64,000 nucleotides of DNA from SW132 sp038150125 (GTDB lineage: Bacteria > Bacteroidota > Rhodothermia > Balneolales > Balneolaceae), in assembly GCF_038150125.1 (NCBI RefSeq), contig NZ_JBBVMF010000006.1:62001-126000 (forward strand), given 5' to 3'. Shown one piece after another: positions 17,241 to 26,659 of the stretch. The position numbers and the translations under genes are program-made. A model generated the notes under the pieces. The model worked only from the letters and a program-made list of their open reading frames with translations. It ran no database searches and was not told the DNA's origin. Each line of letters begins with the position of its first letter. Position 1 is the stretch's first letter.

Positions 17241-20200
17241 ATGAATAAGGTAAATAAGCTCCCCTACTGGATCTTTTTTTGTGTTGGTTTGATGATCTTA
17301 CCCGATTTGGTAAATGCCCAATATTTTGGGAGAAACAAAGTCCAATATGAAGATTTCGATTTTGAAATTCTGCATACTCCAAATTTTGACATCTACTATT
17401 ATCCGCGCGAAAGAGAAGCGGTCACTCAGCTTGGGGTTCTTTCCGAGCGATGGTACAGCCGTCATTCACAGGTATTTAATTATACATTTGCCGGAGTAAA
17501 TCCCCTTATTTTATATGCAAATCATGCCGATTTCCAGCAAAATAATATAGTACCCAATGTTGGGGTTGGTACCGGTGGTGTTACCGAGGGCCTCAGGAAC
17601 CGGGTGATTATGCCCATGGCTGAGTCTAATCGGAGCACCAATCATGTATTGGGCCACGAATTGGTACACGCGTTTCAATACAGGTTAGCGAAGGGAAGTA
17701 ATATCGGCGGCGTTCGAGCTACATCAAACATTCCGCTGTGGTTTATTGAAGGAATGGCCGAATATTTATCCATAGGGCCGGAAGATGCGCAAACTGCCAT
17801 GTGGATGCGCGATGCCGTACTTCGGGATGATCTGCCCAGCGTCAGCGATCTTGCAAACAGCCGGGAATATTTTCCCTACCGGTACGGTCACTCTCTCTGG
17901 ACGTTTATGACAGGTACCTGGGGCGATCAAATTGTTTACCCACTGTATGAATCAGTTGCAGTTAATGGAATCAAAAGTGGCCTGCAGGATACGCTAAATA
18001 TTTCCCCCGATTCTCTTTCCGGGCTATGGCACGAAGCCATCACATCTGCTTACCGGGAAGATGTGGAACGAGCTACACCTCCCGATGAAATAGGTGAAGA
18101 GATATTTTCCGGTGATAATGAATTTTTGAGAACAGCCCCATCTATAAGCCCTGATGGTGAGTATGTTATATATATTTCCAACGAAGAACTTTTTTCACTG
18201 GAATGGTACCTTGCTGATGCCGAAACAGGTGAAGTGATCCGAAGCCTGACAAACACACTCACCGACCCCCACCTGAATGCACTTCGGTTTATTGAATCAT
18301 CCGGCAGCTGGTCGCCCGATGGCGAACGGTTTGCAGCTGTTGTTTTTGAAAAGGGTGACAACCAAATTATTATCATAGATCCGGACGACGGAGGCATAAC
18401 CAGGGAGCTTCGGTTTGATGAAATTGATTCCATGACCAATCCGGCGTGGTCACCTGACGGAAATAAAATTGTCTTTTCCGGCTCCAGTGATGGCTTTAGT
18501 GATCTGTGGATGTATCATATGGAAGAAGATTCACTGCAGCAGCTAACCGACGAAAGGTATGCTGATTTGCAGCCTGCCTGGTCGCCAGATGGCCAAACGG
18601 TGGCTTTTATTTCAGACCGGGGCCCGGATACTGATCTCGAAAGCCTGGATTTCGGTGAAATGGTGATTTCGCTGATGGATTTAGAAACAGGTCAGATCAC
18701 GTCATTGCCGATATTTGAAGACGCTAAACATATCAATCCACAGTTTAGCCCTGATGGAAATTCATTGTTTTTTATTTCAAATGCTGATGGCGTCAATAAT
18801 ATTTACCGGTTTGATTTACAGACTCTGGATCGCTATCAAGTAACGGATGTAAGTACCGGGGTAAGCGGTATTAGCCAGCACTCACCTGCTATGTCGATTG
18901 CCGGTGAAACGGGTACAATGATTTTTACCACCTTCAGCCAGTCAAATTATCTGTTTAGAAAATTCTCGGCCGATCAACTCACAGGAGAACTGGTAGAGCA
19001 GGATCAGCCAGGGGTGAACGCAAAAATGCTCCCTCCTTTCGATCGAAGAGGTCCTCAGTCGGTTTCCGAGCTGCTTTCGCAAACAGGTATAAGCATGCTT
19101 CCCGATTCAGTCGTATCCAGGTCAGATTATGAGCCGACTCTTCGCCTCAGCTATATTGGGGGTGGTGGCGGAATTGGAGTATCGAACCAGCTTGGTGTAG
19201 GTGCAGGAGGCGGTATTGATATGCAGTTTAGTGATATGCTGAACCAGCATCAGCTGATGACCACACTCCGCATACAGGGCACGTACAAAGATTTGGGAGG
19301 ACAGGTGGCTTATCTCAATAGAGACAACCGTTTTATTTGGGGAGGGTCTGTATCTCACATCCCTTTTAGAACCAGCCGCGCATTTTTCTCGCAGGATACC
19401 ACATCCGTGGATGGAGACGAAGTTGTAGTTCCAACCATAAATCGTATAAACCGGCGCGTATTTAGCGACAGGATTTCAGCGCTGGGTATGTATCCGATTT
19501 CTACCACTCAGCGGCTGGAAAGCAGTGTGGGTTTCAGGCATATATGGTATGATGTAGAACTGGAAAAGACGTTTTTAAATCAATTTGGCAATCCGTTTCG
19601 GCGCGATGTCGAAGGATTTGATACTCCTTCTCCTCTCAATCTTTTTGATGCTTCCATCGCTTACGTTCAGGACAGTTCTATACCCGCTCTCACCGGCCCG
19701 ATCGATGGCCAGCGGATGCGGTTTGAGGTTACCCCAACCACGGGATCATTGAATTTCGTAAGTACGCTGGCAGACTACAGAAAGTACTTCTACTTACAGC
19801 CGTTCACCCTGGCGTTCAGAGCACTTCACAGCGGACGATATGGCGAGGATGCCAATGACGACCGGCTCAGCCCTGAATTTGTTGGTTTTGAAAGTCTAAT
19901 GAGAGGGTACAATTTTGCATCTTTTGATCCTGACGAGTGTACGCAGCAGGAGGAAGGTATAACGAACTGTGCTGAGATAAACCGTCTCACCGGCAGCAGT
20001 ATGGTTGTATCAAACGTAGAATTAAGGTTTCCGCTGCTCGGTCCGGAACAGCTTGCTCTGATCAGTTCACGAACCATACCAACGACACTGACGACCTTTT
20101 TTGATGGCGGCGTAACATGGACACCGACTGATCTGCCTGAGTTGAAATGGGAGACACAGACAACGGAACGAATACCGGTATTCAGTGCCGGCGTTAGCCT

Positions 20201-20309
20201 TCGTGTGAATATTTTAGGTTACCTTATAACAGAACTCTATTACGCGGTTCCCTTTCAACGGCCGGAGAAAGGCGGATATGTAGGGTTTCATATCTCACCG
20301 GGTTGGTAA
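17241..20309 (+). CDS. Outer-membrane PD40 beta-propeller protein with HExxH protease-like domain and C-terminal barrel
   Basis: 1022 residues. Signal peptide (1-26, ending VNAQ). A gluzincin-like metalloprotease module follows (about 35-275) with His139-Glu140-x-x-His143 (GHELVHAFQY) and a downstream WFIEGMAEYLS containing the likely third ligand Glu170. Then come TolB-type PD40 repeats (about 285-560; several SPDG motifs such as SWSPDGERFA, AWSPDGNKIV, QFSPDGNSLF), then a glycine-rich turn and a surface-antigen/BamA-like beta-barrel (about 620-1022) ending with an aromatic strand. It probably sits in the outer membrane with the protease/propeller part in the periplasm or at the surface. The substrate is unknown. 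Transcribed alone. Confidence 0.85.
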   Translation: MNKVNKLPYWIFFCVGLMILPDLVNAQYFGRNKVQYEDFDFEILHTPNFDIYYYPREREAVTQLGVLSERWYSRHSQVFNYTFAGVNPLILYANHADFQQNNIVPNVGVGTGGVTEGLRNRVIMPMAESNRSTNHVLGHELVHAFQYRLAKGSNIGGVRATSNIPLWFIEGMAEYLSIGPEDAQTAMWMRDAVLRDDLPSVSDLANSREYFPYRYGHSLWTFMTGTWGDQIVYPLYESVAVNGIKSGLQDTLNISPDSLSGLWHEAITSAYREDVERATPPDEIGEEIFSGDNEFLRTAPSISPDGEYVIYISNEELFSLEWYLADAETGEVIRSLTNTLTDPHLNALRFIESSGSWSPDGERFAAVVFEKGDNQIIIIDPDDGGITRELRFDEIDSMTNPAWSPDGNKIVFSGSSDGFSDLWMYHMEEDSLQQLTDERYADLQPAWSPDGQTVAFISDRGPDTDLESLDFGEMVISLMDLETGQITSLPIFEDAKHINPQFSPDGNSLFFISNADGVNNIYRFDLQTLDRYQVTDVSTGVSGISQHSPAMSIAGETGTMIFTTFSQSNYLFRKFSADQLTGELVEQDQPGVNAKMLPPFDRRGPQSVSELLSQTGISMLPDSVVSRSDYEPTLRLSYIGGGGGIGVSNQLGVGAGGGIDMQFSDMLNQHQLMTTLRIQGTYKDLGGQVAYLNRDNRFIWGGSVSHIPFRTSRAFFSQDTTSVDGDEVVVPTINRINRRVFSDRISALGMYPISTTQRLESSVGFRHIWYDVELEKTFLNQFGNPFRRDVEGFDTPSPLNLFDASIAYVQDSSIPALTGPIDGQRMRFEVTPTTGSLNFVSTLADYRKYFYLQPFTLAFRALHSGRYGEDANDDRLSPEFVGFESLMRGYNFASFDPDECTQQEEGITNCAEINRLTGSSMVVSNVELRFPLLGPEQLALISSRTIPTTLTTFFDGGVTWTPTDLPELKWETQTTERIPVFSAGVSLRVNILGYLITELYYAVPFQRPEKGGYVGFHISPGW

Positions 20310-20595
20310 AAATTCGAGAATAGCATATGAATGACTTAATTCACATTTGATTGTCTTTTCTTCGGCAAGAGATGATTTGATTGGTATAAAGAGAGGCTGG
20401 TAAATTTTATGCATGATATTAGATAATGTGCTTTCTACTCTCATTCTTGGGTGAAGACGTACTATTGAATCAGCTTTATCTGATATTTAGTTTCACTGTT
20501 ATTTTTAAACATCTGAAAAAATTGACGTTGAGAAGCAGTTAGGAATCATCTAAGTTATTTCAAAGTATTTTACTCACCAGCTTAATCCGTCCTGA

Positions 20596-22128
20596 ATGCA
20601 TCGAAACTTACTGATTCTAATCTCTCTGTTAATGTTCGGAACAACACTTCTTCAGGCTCAAACGGCTCCGTTGGAGGCTGCCAGGTCTTATACGGAAGAG
20701 AACGCCCATGCCATTTTACAGGACTACATGGAGTTGCTTCGTATTCCTAATGTTGCTTCGGATCTGCCAAATATCAACCGGAATGCAGATGCGCTGATGG
20801 ATGCATTTGAGAAACGCGGTGTAATTATGGAGCTGCTGACTCTGCCGGATTATCCGGATGCTCCCCCGGTGATTTTCGGCGAGCTAAAGACACCGGGCGC
20901 CAGCCGTACTCTCAATATCTATGTCCATTACGACGGGCAGCCCGTAGACCCCGGCAATTGGACACATGATCCCTGGGAACCTGTGCTCTATTCTGGCCCG
21001 ATAGACCGTGGCGGGCAGCCTATTCCGTTTCCGGCAGCCGATCAGCCGATTGATCCCGACTGGAGAATCTACGGTAGATCAGCATCTGATGATAAAGCCC
21101 CTTTCCCGGCGCTGCTTGCTGCTCTGGATGCGCTACAGCAATCTGAGAGTACGCTCACCTCGAATCTGAAGTTCTTTTTTGATGGAGAAGAAGAAATTGG
21201 CTCACCCCATATCCCTTACTACCTGGAACGTTATAAAGATAAACTGGCCGGTGATCTATGGCTGATTTTTGACGGGCCGAGGCATCAGAGTGGACGTCCG
21301 CAGGTGGTGTTTGGTGTTCGCGGTGTTACCGGAATGGAGGTAACCGTATACGGTCCGCACCGGCCTCTCCATAGCGGGCATTATGGCGGTTGGTCACCTG
21401 TGCCGGGTCAAATGCTGGCCGATCTCCTCGCAAGTATGAAGAACGAAACAGGAGAAATACTGATCGAAGGATTTAATGATGAAACGGAACCCATCACCCA
21501 GGCGGATCGTGAAGCTTTTGCCACGCTGCCGGATGTTGACGATGAAATCCGGGATGACCTCGGGCTATCATGGACCGAGTTTGAAGGGCGGGCGCTGATA
21601 GAAAGCTATATGTATCCCACATTGACAGTGAGAGGGCTGCAAAGCGGAAATGTTGGCGAACTGGCTCGTAATGTAATCCCCACCCGTGCCACAGCCAGCC
21701 TCGGGGTGCGGCTGGCAAAAGGCAATGAGCCGGAAGTAATGCTCGATAAAGTAGAGGCGCATATTCGCAGTCAGGGCTACCATATTGTGCATGAAGAACC
21801 TGGTTTAGATACGAAAAGAGAGCACAGTAAAGTTGCCAAAGTCACCCGCTCAACAGGCTACCCGGCTATGCGAACATCCATAGATAATCCTATGAGTAAG
21901 CGAGTAGCACAGGCAATTGATGATGCTACGGAGGATGATCTTATTCTTTATCCTACAATGGGCGGTACGCTGCCGCTGTATCACTTTGAACAGACCCTGG
22001 ACGCACCCATTATTATCGTGCCCATTGCGAATCATGACAACAACCAACACGCTCCGGATGAAAATATACGAATTGGTAATATCTGGTATGGCATCGAGAT
22101 TTACACCGCCATGTTTACCATGGAGTGA
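20596..22128 (+). CDS. Exported M20-family metallopeptidase
   Basis: 510 residues with a signal peptide (MHRNLLILISLLMFGTTLLQAQ). M20 zinc-site motifs are present: His111 in YVHYDGQPVDPGNW, Asp165/166 in YGRSASDDKAPFPALL and Glu198-200 in DGEEEIGSPH, plus a late NHDNNQHAPDENI containing the C-terminal His ligand. The length and motifs match the carnosinase/dipeptidase-like branch with a dimerisation insert. It likely cleaves dipeptides or similar amides in the periplasm. Flanked by about 290 bp upstream and a convergent gene downstream. Confidence 0.9.
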   Translation: MHRNLLILISLLMFGTTLLQAQTAPLEAARSYTEENAHAILQDYMELLRIPNVASDLPNINRNADALMDAFEKRGVIMELLTLPDYPDAPPVIFGELKTPGASRTLNIYVHYDGQPVDPGNWTHDPWEPVLYSGPIDRGGQPIPFPAADQPIDPDWRIYGRSASDDKAPFPALLAALDALQQSESTLTSNLKFFFDGEEEIGSPHIPYYLERYKDKLAGDLWLIFDGPRHQSGRPQVVFGVRGVTGMEVTVYGPHRPLHSGHYGGWSPVPGQMLADLLASMKNETGEILIEGFNDETEPITQADREAFATLPDVDDEIRDDLGLSWTEFEGRALIESYMYPTLTVRGLQSGNVGELARNVIPTRATASLGVRLAKGNEPEVMLDKVEAHIRSQGYHIVHEEPGLDTKREHSKVAKVTRSTGYPAMRTSIDNPMSKRVAQAIDDATEDDLILYPTMGGTLPLYHFEQTLDAPIIIVPIANHDNNQHAPDENIRIGNIWYGIEIYTAMFTME

Positions 22129-22286
22129 TTTTGACTGAGTGGTTCGGGATTGATTTTAAATACGATTCTGCGCGAAAGGTTACAGGAGAGGGCAAAAAAT
22201 TGTGAGTAACAGCTTAAAGTATGTTCATAATATCCTGAAAATGTATAGTCTGATTAGTCAATATCATAATGGTGAAAGAAAAAAGG

Positions 22287-22832
22287 TTAATCAAACACGA
22301 GAAGCTGGAAACCTTTGTGCATATGTTCGGTAACTACCGTGAGCATAGATAATCCAATGGTCACCTCATTATTCACCTCGTTTTGTTCATAACCACGGGC
22401 AAGCAGCGATTGCCCGCATACAACTATTTCTGCGCCGGCCTCTTTCAGAGCATCAATAAGCGGTATATTCGGATTGTCAACGTCGTTCTTCCTGCGGTAT
22501 CCGTCATGGTTCAGGATCGATTCCGTGGCACCGCCATGGGCCACAATCACAACACTGAGATTCTCTTTAGACACTCCGCCCAGGCCGTGCAGATTCATCA
22601 TTCTCGCCACATTGTTTAGCCCCTGATTGAGACGTTCCTTATCGGATTGAAGGGTTTTCAGATCAATTACAATTCTGTAGTGAATATCGGAATCTGGGTC
22701 AACAGCGCCGTTTATTTCGTAAATTCCTCCATAGTTGTTAACAATCGGATACCGGGCATCCTGGGCAAAAGCTGAGGAGGATAATGAGATAGCAAAGAGG
22801 ATAGTCCCAAAAAGAAAAGGCAGTTTTTTCAT
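22287..22832 (-). CDS. Exported DsrE-family protein
   Basis: 181 residues from the ATG at 22832, chosen because it starts a clean signal peptide (MKKLPFLFGTILFAISLSSSAFAQ); the frame is open upstream to 23018 but that extension would bury the signal. The mature part has a DsrE/F-like layout: RIVIDLKT, VVIVAHGGATE, a helix and EIVVCGQSLLARGY with Cys139 at the usual reactive position. Members take part in sulfur transfer or periplasmic sulfur chemistry; single-cysteine exported forms are common and uncharacterised. The start is divergent from the broken serine hydrolase at 23007. Confidence 0.8.
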   Translation of the reverse strand: MKKLPFLFGTILFAISLSSSAFAQDARYPIVNNYGGIYEINGAVDPDSDIHYRIVIDLKTLQSDKERLNQGLNNVARMMNLHGLGGVSKENLSVVIVAHGGATESILNHDGYRRKNDVDNPNIPLIDALKEAGAEIVVCGQSLLARGYEQNEVNNEVTIGLSMLTVVTEHMHKGFQLLVFD

Positions 22833-23006
22833 TTCACGTGTGGATTGGTTTGATTTCATGTGATTGTGAAATATACTAAACCTGGAAGAGATAGCTCTGG
22901 CGGAACCTGGTAATGCGTCCGGCAATATTCCAATCATTTGCTTCAAGAAATTGTGTATCATAGACATACGTATTTTTAAATATCTGCTCATTTGATCGCC
23001 AGTATT

Positions 23007-23453
23007 ATGAAAATCCACCCAATGTATGCATCACTCCTGATACTATACCTATTTGCTGTTCCGTCTCTTTTTTCGCAGTCTCCAGCAGCCGTTTTCGAAA
23101 TGGATATTGAGCCGGCCGATCAAATTGTGGAACGCTTTTAAACTGAACACCAGATTCCAGGAATGAGTGTGTCTGTCTACAGGGGCGAAGAGATGATTCG
23201 GTCAAAGGGGTATGCATTTTCTGATCAAGAAACAGAGGCTTCCGTTGAGCCCTCAGCAACCCTGTTAAGGATAGGGAATGTATCAAAAATCTATAAGGCC
23301 GCAGATGGTGCATTACTGATAGAGAAGGGAAACCTTGATTTGAATCAGCCGATTCAGGTTTACGTACCCGGCTTTCCTGTGACGAGGCACGCTGTGATAG
23401 TTGAAGAAATTGCCTGGCATAACGGTGGAATCCAGTATTATCATCCGGGATGA
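23007..23453 (+). pseudogene. Broken serine hydrolase (beta-lactamase-like) fragment
   Basis: From ATG 23007 the frame encodes a signal peptide (MKIHPMYASLLILYLFAVPS...) and IEPADQIVERF, then TAA at 23139-23141, then continues in the same frame with TEHQIPGMSVSVYRGEEMI, RIGNVSK (the S-x-x-K region, first Ser changed to Asn) and ends at 23453 after WHNGGIQYYHPG. The joined product matches the first 140 or so residues of class C-type serine hydrolases such as the one at 8516. The roughly 250 following residues of the family are missing. So it has a nonsense mutation, a lost catalytic Ser and a 3' truncation: a decayed gene. Confidence 0.8.
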
Positions 23454-23537
23454 AATGCTTTATTGACTACGAATTCGAAACCACAATGGAGTTAATGCGT
23501 AACAGGTGTTTACAACATCTCACGAATGGTATCATGC

Positions 23538-24530
23538 ATGGCAGTACATAAATCCCTTACGGTTCTCCTCCTTTTTGCCGGGCTCGTTGGATTTTATAAT
23601 CCCTCTACCGCACAGGATAAAACACCAAAATCAAGACTCATTGAACAAGGCCTGGTGAAAGGCGAACCCTTTGAGTCAGAACGTTTTCCTGTGGACCGAA
23701 CGGTAGAGCTATCAGTTTTTACGCTTAACGGCAACGTAGAAATCTATGAAAATCCCGATATCGATTACATCCAGATCGATCTCTATGTGGATCGGGGATT
23801 TTCTCTTTGGTCGGGCAGTACAAGCCTGGATAATTACCGGATTATATTTCAGCGGACAAGGGAGAAGATTATTGCAAGTGTAGAGCCCAGGCGAACGGAG
23901 TCGCGCGTATGGAAAGGCGACAATATCACGTTCAGCTATATCGTACAAACACCAGTAAACGTTTCATCGCGAATTCGAAATACTAAAGGCGATATCTACG
24001 CCCGAAATTTAAAAGGTAAGCATCTCATTCAGGCCACGGTGGGGAATTTGTTTCTCGATAATCTTGAGGGTGAAATTAATGCGTTCTCGGCAAGTGGTAA
24101 CATCACCGCAGAGAATATGAAAGGTGAGCTGAATGCAAAAACGACAAACGGCGGCATTACGGTAGTTAATTCAGACGGGGAAGTTCGCCTGCGAACCGTG
24201 ACGGGACCCATTGACGCAAATAGCGGGCGCGGGACGTTTATTGCGGCAACCACCACCGGGAATATAAACGCGCGGCTTTTCTCGGTTGGCGAGGGCAGCT
24301 ATATAGAAACAGTGACGGGTTCAGTTAACCTGACACTGCCTGCAGAGCTAAACTATTCAATACAGGCGTCGGGTTCATCGGTGGACGTGAGTGATCTGCT
24401 AAATCAACGTGAATTTGAAGGACGCGTTCAGCAGCGGGTGGCAAACGTCAAATTTGGAAGCGGGACTATTCCAATTCAAATTTCGTCCGTGTCAGGTAAT
24501 GTGATAATCAAAACGGGCACTAACAGATGA
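23538..24530 (+). CDS. Exported DUF4097-type beta-repeat protein
   Basis: About 330 residues; I use ATG 23538 because it begins the signal peptide directly (MAVHKSLTVLLLFAGLVGF, ending STAQ), with another in-frame ATG at 23526. The mature part is a series of short strands with repeating G-N-I-x-A-x-N / G-x-I patterns (GDIYARNLKG, GNLFLDNLEG, GNITAENMKG, GGITVVNSDG, GSVNLTLP), the single-sided beta-helix pattern of DUF4097 putative adhesins. It is the first gene of a three-gene unit: its stop overlaps the start of the phosphatase gene (ATGA), suggesting it acts in the same envelope-sensing function. Confidence 0.82.
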   Translation: MAVHKSLTVLLLFAGLVGFYNPSTAQDKTPKSRLIEQGLVKGEPFESERFPVDRTVELSVFTLNGNVEIYENPDIDYIQIDLYVDRGFSLWSGSTSLDNYRIIFQRTREKIIASVEPRRTESRVWKGDNITFSYIVQTPVNVSSRIRNTKGDIYARNLKGKHLIQATVGNLFLDNLEGEINAFSASGNITAENMKGELNAKTTNGGITVVNSDGEVRLRTVTGPIDANSGRGTFIAATTTGNINARLFSVGEGSYIETVTGSVNLTLPAELNYSIQASGSSVDVSDLLNQREFEGRVQQRVANVKFGSGTIPIQISSVSGNVIIKTGTNR

Positions 24531-26638
24531 TTTTTGAAAGTGCTTCATTGGGGGTGGGAAAAGCCGGTGTGGCGACGGCTCTCTGCCTGATCTTTTGTTG
24601 GTCGCCGGTTTCAGCGACTCAAACGGATTCCGGTGTACAGATCTTACAGGCTGATGACCTTCAGAGCCGCGATAATGTTATATATCTTACGGACCAGTGG
24701 AAGTATTTTTCCGGAGATGATCTGCAGTTTGCAGCTCCCGGGCTTGACGATTCGGAATGGGATCAGATCAGTACCTATCTGACTTCTTTTGATTTTGCAT
24801 TTGCCGAGTGGCAGGGCATCGGATGGTTTCGTCTAAAAGTATATGTAGACTCTTCATTAGTAAACAGGCCTCTCGCCCTGCTTATCGAAAAACATCTTGG
24901 CGCCTCGGAGGTCTATCTGAACGGTGATGAGGTCTTCAGCCTGGGCAACATCAACCCGGATGGCACAATTGAATCTTACACTGATTTTAAGCCAAAAATG
25001 ATCGTCTTTCCTGATGCCGGCGAACAGACCATTGCCGTTCGCTATGCCAACTTAACGCCCGATAGCTTTATCGAGGAAGAAGGCATGGCCGGGTTTCGGT
25101 TTCTTTTGGGTGATGCAAACTACCATTTAGATTCACGGGTTGATACAGCTATGTGGCGATCGGGCTGGCAAACATTTTTCCTGGGTTCACTCCTTGTATT
25201 TGCCGTCATACACCTGCTGCTTTTCTCGTTCTATCCGGCTGAGAAACGGAACCTGTTTTTTGCACTTTTCACGCTCTTCCTCGGTGTTCTGGTCCTGTCA
25301 ATATTCAAAACAGAATTCACGCACTCCCCTTTTGAGTCAGTCATTTTTACGAAAATCGCCCAGGTAACATGGATACTGACCATTCTCTATGCTCTGAGAT
25401 TCACTTACAGCTTGTACCAAAAAAGAACACCTGTACAATTCTGGGTCTTTGGAATTGCAGGGCTGATTCTAATTGCAGGAATTTGGTACAACGTGGGGCA
25501 GATTTACCTGGCCCGCGAGCTGTTTGTGTTGATTGCAGTTCTTGAAATGCTCAGGGCATTGTTTAAAATCGTGCTGCAGAAACGGTCCGGGTCATGGATT
25601 ATCGGGTTTGGCATTTTCTGTTTTTTGATGAGCATCCTGTACCGGATTTTGATTAATGCCAATCTGTTAACCGGCGAAACAACCACAGCAAGTATTCTCG
25701 GATCAGGCACGATGATCTTTGCGATGTCGGTGTTTCTGTCGCGAGATTTTGCCGTCACGCAAAAACGGCTGGAGCAAAAGCTGATTGAGGTTAAAGATCT
25801 TTCCGAAAAAACACTGGAGCAGGAGAAACGGAATAAAGAAATTGAGATCGAAACGCGTCTGCTCGAGGCTGAAAACAAACGGAAAAGTCACGAGCTCGAA
25901 GAAGCCCGCACCCTGCAGCTATCAATGCTGCCGAGTAAGCTTCCAAATGTTGATCCGTACGACATTTCCGTGTACATGGAAACAGCCACAGAGGTTGGTG
26001 GCGACTACTACGACTACTCTGTTCAGGATGATGGCTGGATGACCCTTGCCCTGGGCGACGCCACGGGCCACGGTATGAAAGCCGGCATTATGGTGGCGGC
26101 TGCAAAGAGTAATTTTCATATGCTCGCGGGCGAGAAAGATCAGGTAAAGATGCTGCATCGAATGTCTGACGGGCTTCGGAAAATGGATTTACACATGATG
26201 TACATGGGCATGATTATCATGCGCTGTAATGGCATGAAGGCAGAAATTATTTCAGCGGGAATGCCGCCGGTATTATGGTACCGTAAAAAACTGGGACGCG
26301 TTGAAACCGTAACGCTGAAAGGCTTGCCGCTCGGCACAAAAGTAGCGTATCCCTATCAGACACGGCAGCTCGAGTTCGACGCGGGCGACACTATTTTACT
26401 TATGAGCGATGGGTTGATGGAGCTTTTTAATGAAAAACGTGAACTGCTTGGTTTAGAACGGATAAAGCGGGAACTGCTCAATAAATCCTGCGCGACCTCT
26501 AAAGAAATTATCAAGCATATGCGCAGCCTGATGATGAGCTGGAGCGGAGATCATAAAAATGAAGATGACGTAACAATGATGGCCGTCAAAATTAAAGATG
26601 ATGAAACATACGCTGGATCAGAACGTAGCGAAAAATGA
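24527..26638 (+). CDS. Membrane-bound SpoIIE/PP2C-type protein phosphatase with extracytoplasmic sensor domain
   Basis: 703 residues. Signal/anchor (about 10-30); extracytoplasmic galactose-binding-like jelly-roll (about 50-195, LDDSEWDQI, GWFRLKVYVDSSL); about seven membrane segments (about 210-405), the 7TMR-DISM arrangement; a coiled-coil linker (about 410-465, rich in E/K); then an SpoIIE (PP2C-like) domain (about 475-700) with VGGDYYDYS, LGDATGHGMKAG, SDGLMELF and EDDVTMMAVK metal-binding aspartates. It should dephosphorylate a Ser/Thr-phosphorylated target (typically an anti-anti-sigma/STAS protein) in response to an outside signal. No STAS or anti-sigma gene is adjacent. Overlaps the upstream gene by 4 bp. 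Confidence 0.9.
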   Translation: MIFESASLGVGKAGVATALCLIFCWSPVSATQTDSGVQILQADDLQSRDNVIYLTDQWKYFSGDDLQFAAPGLDDSEWDQISTYLTSFDFAFAEWQGIGWFRLKVYVDSSLVNRPLALLIEKHLGASEVYLNGDEVFSLGNINPDGTIESYTDFKPKMIVFPDAGEQTIAVRYANLTPDSFIEEEGMAGFRFLLGDANYHLDSRVDTAMWRSGWQTFFLGSLLVFAVIHLLLFSFYPAEKRNLFFALFTLFLGVLVLSIFKTEFTHSPFESVIFTKIAQVTWILTILYALRFTYSLYQKRTPVQFWVFGIAGLILIAGIWYNVGQIYLARELFVLIAVLEMLRALFKIVLQKRSGSWIIGFGIFCFLMSILYRILINANLLTGETTTASILGSGTMIFAMSVFLSRDFAVTQKRLEQKLIEVKDLSEKTLEQEKRNKEIEIETRLLEAENKRKSHELEEARTLQLSMLPSKLPNVDPYDISVYMETATEVGGDYYDYSVQDDGWMTLALGDATGHGMKAGIMVAAAKSNFHMLAGEKDQVKMLHRMSDGLRKMDLHMMYMGMIIMRCNGMKAEIISAGMPPVLWYRKKLGRVETVTLKGLPLGTKVAYPYQTRQLEFDAGDTILLMSDGLMELFNEKRELLGLERIKRELLNKSCATSKEIIKHMRSLMMSWSGDHKNEDDVTMMAVKIKDDETYAGSERSEK

Positions 26639-26659
26639 TGCAAAACAGAGGAGATCAGA

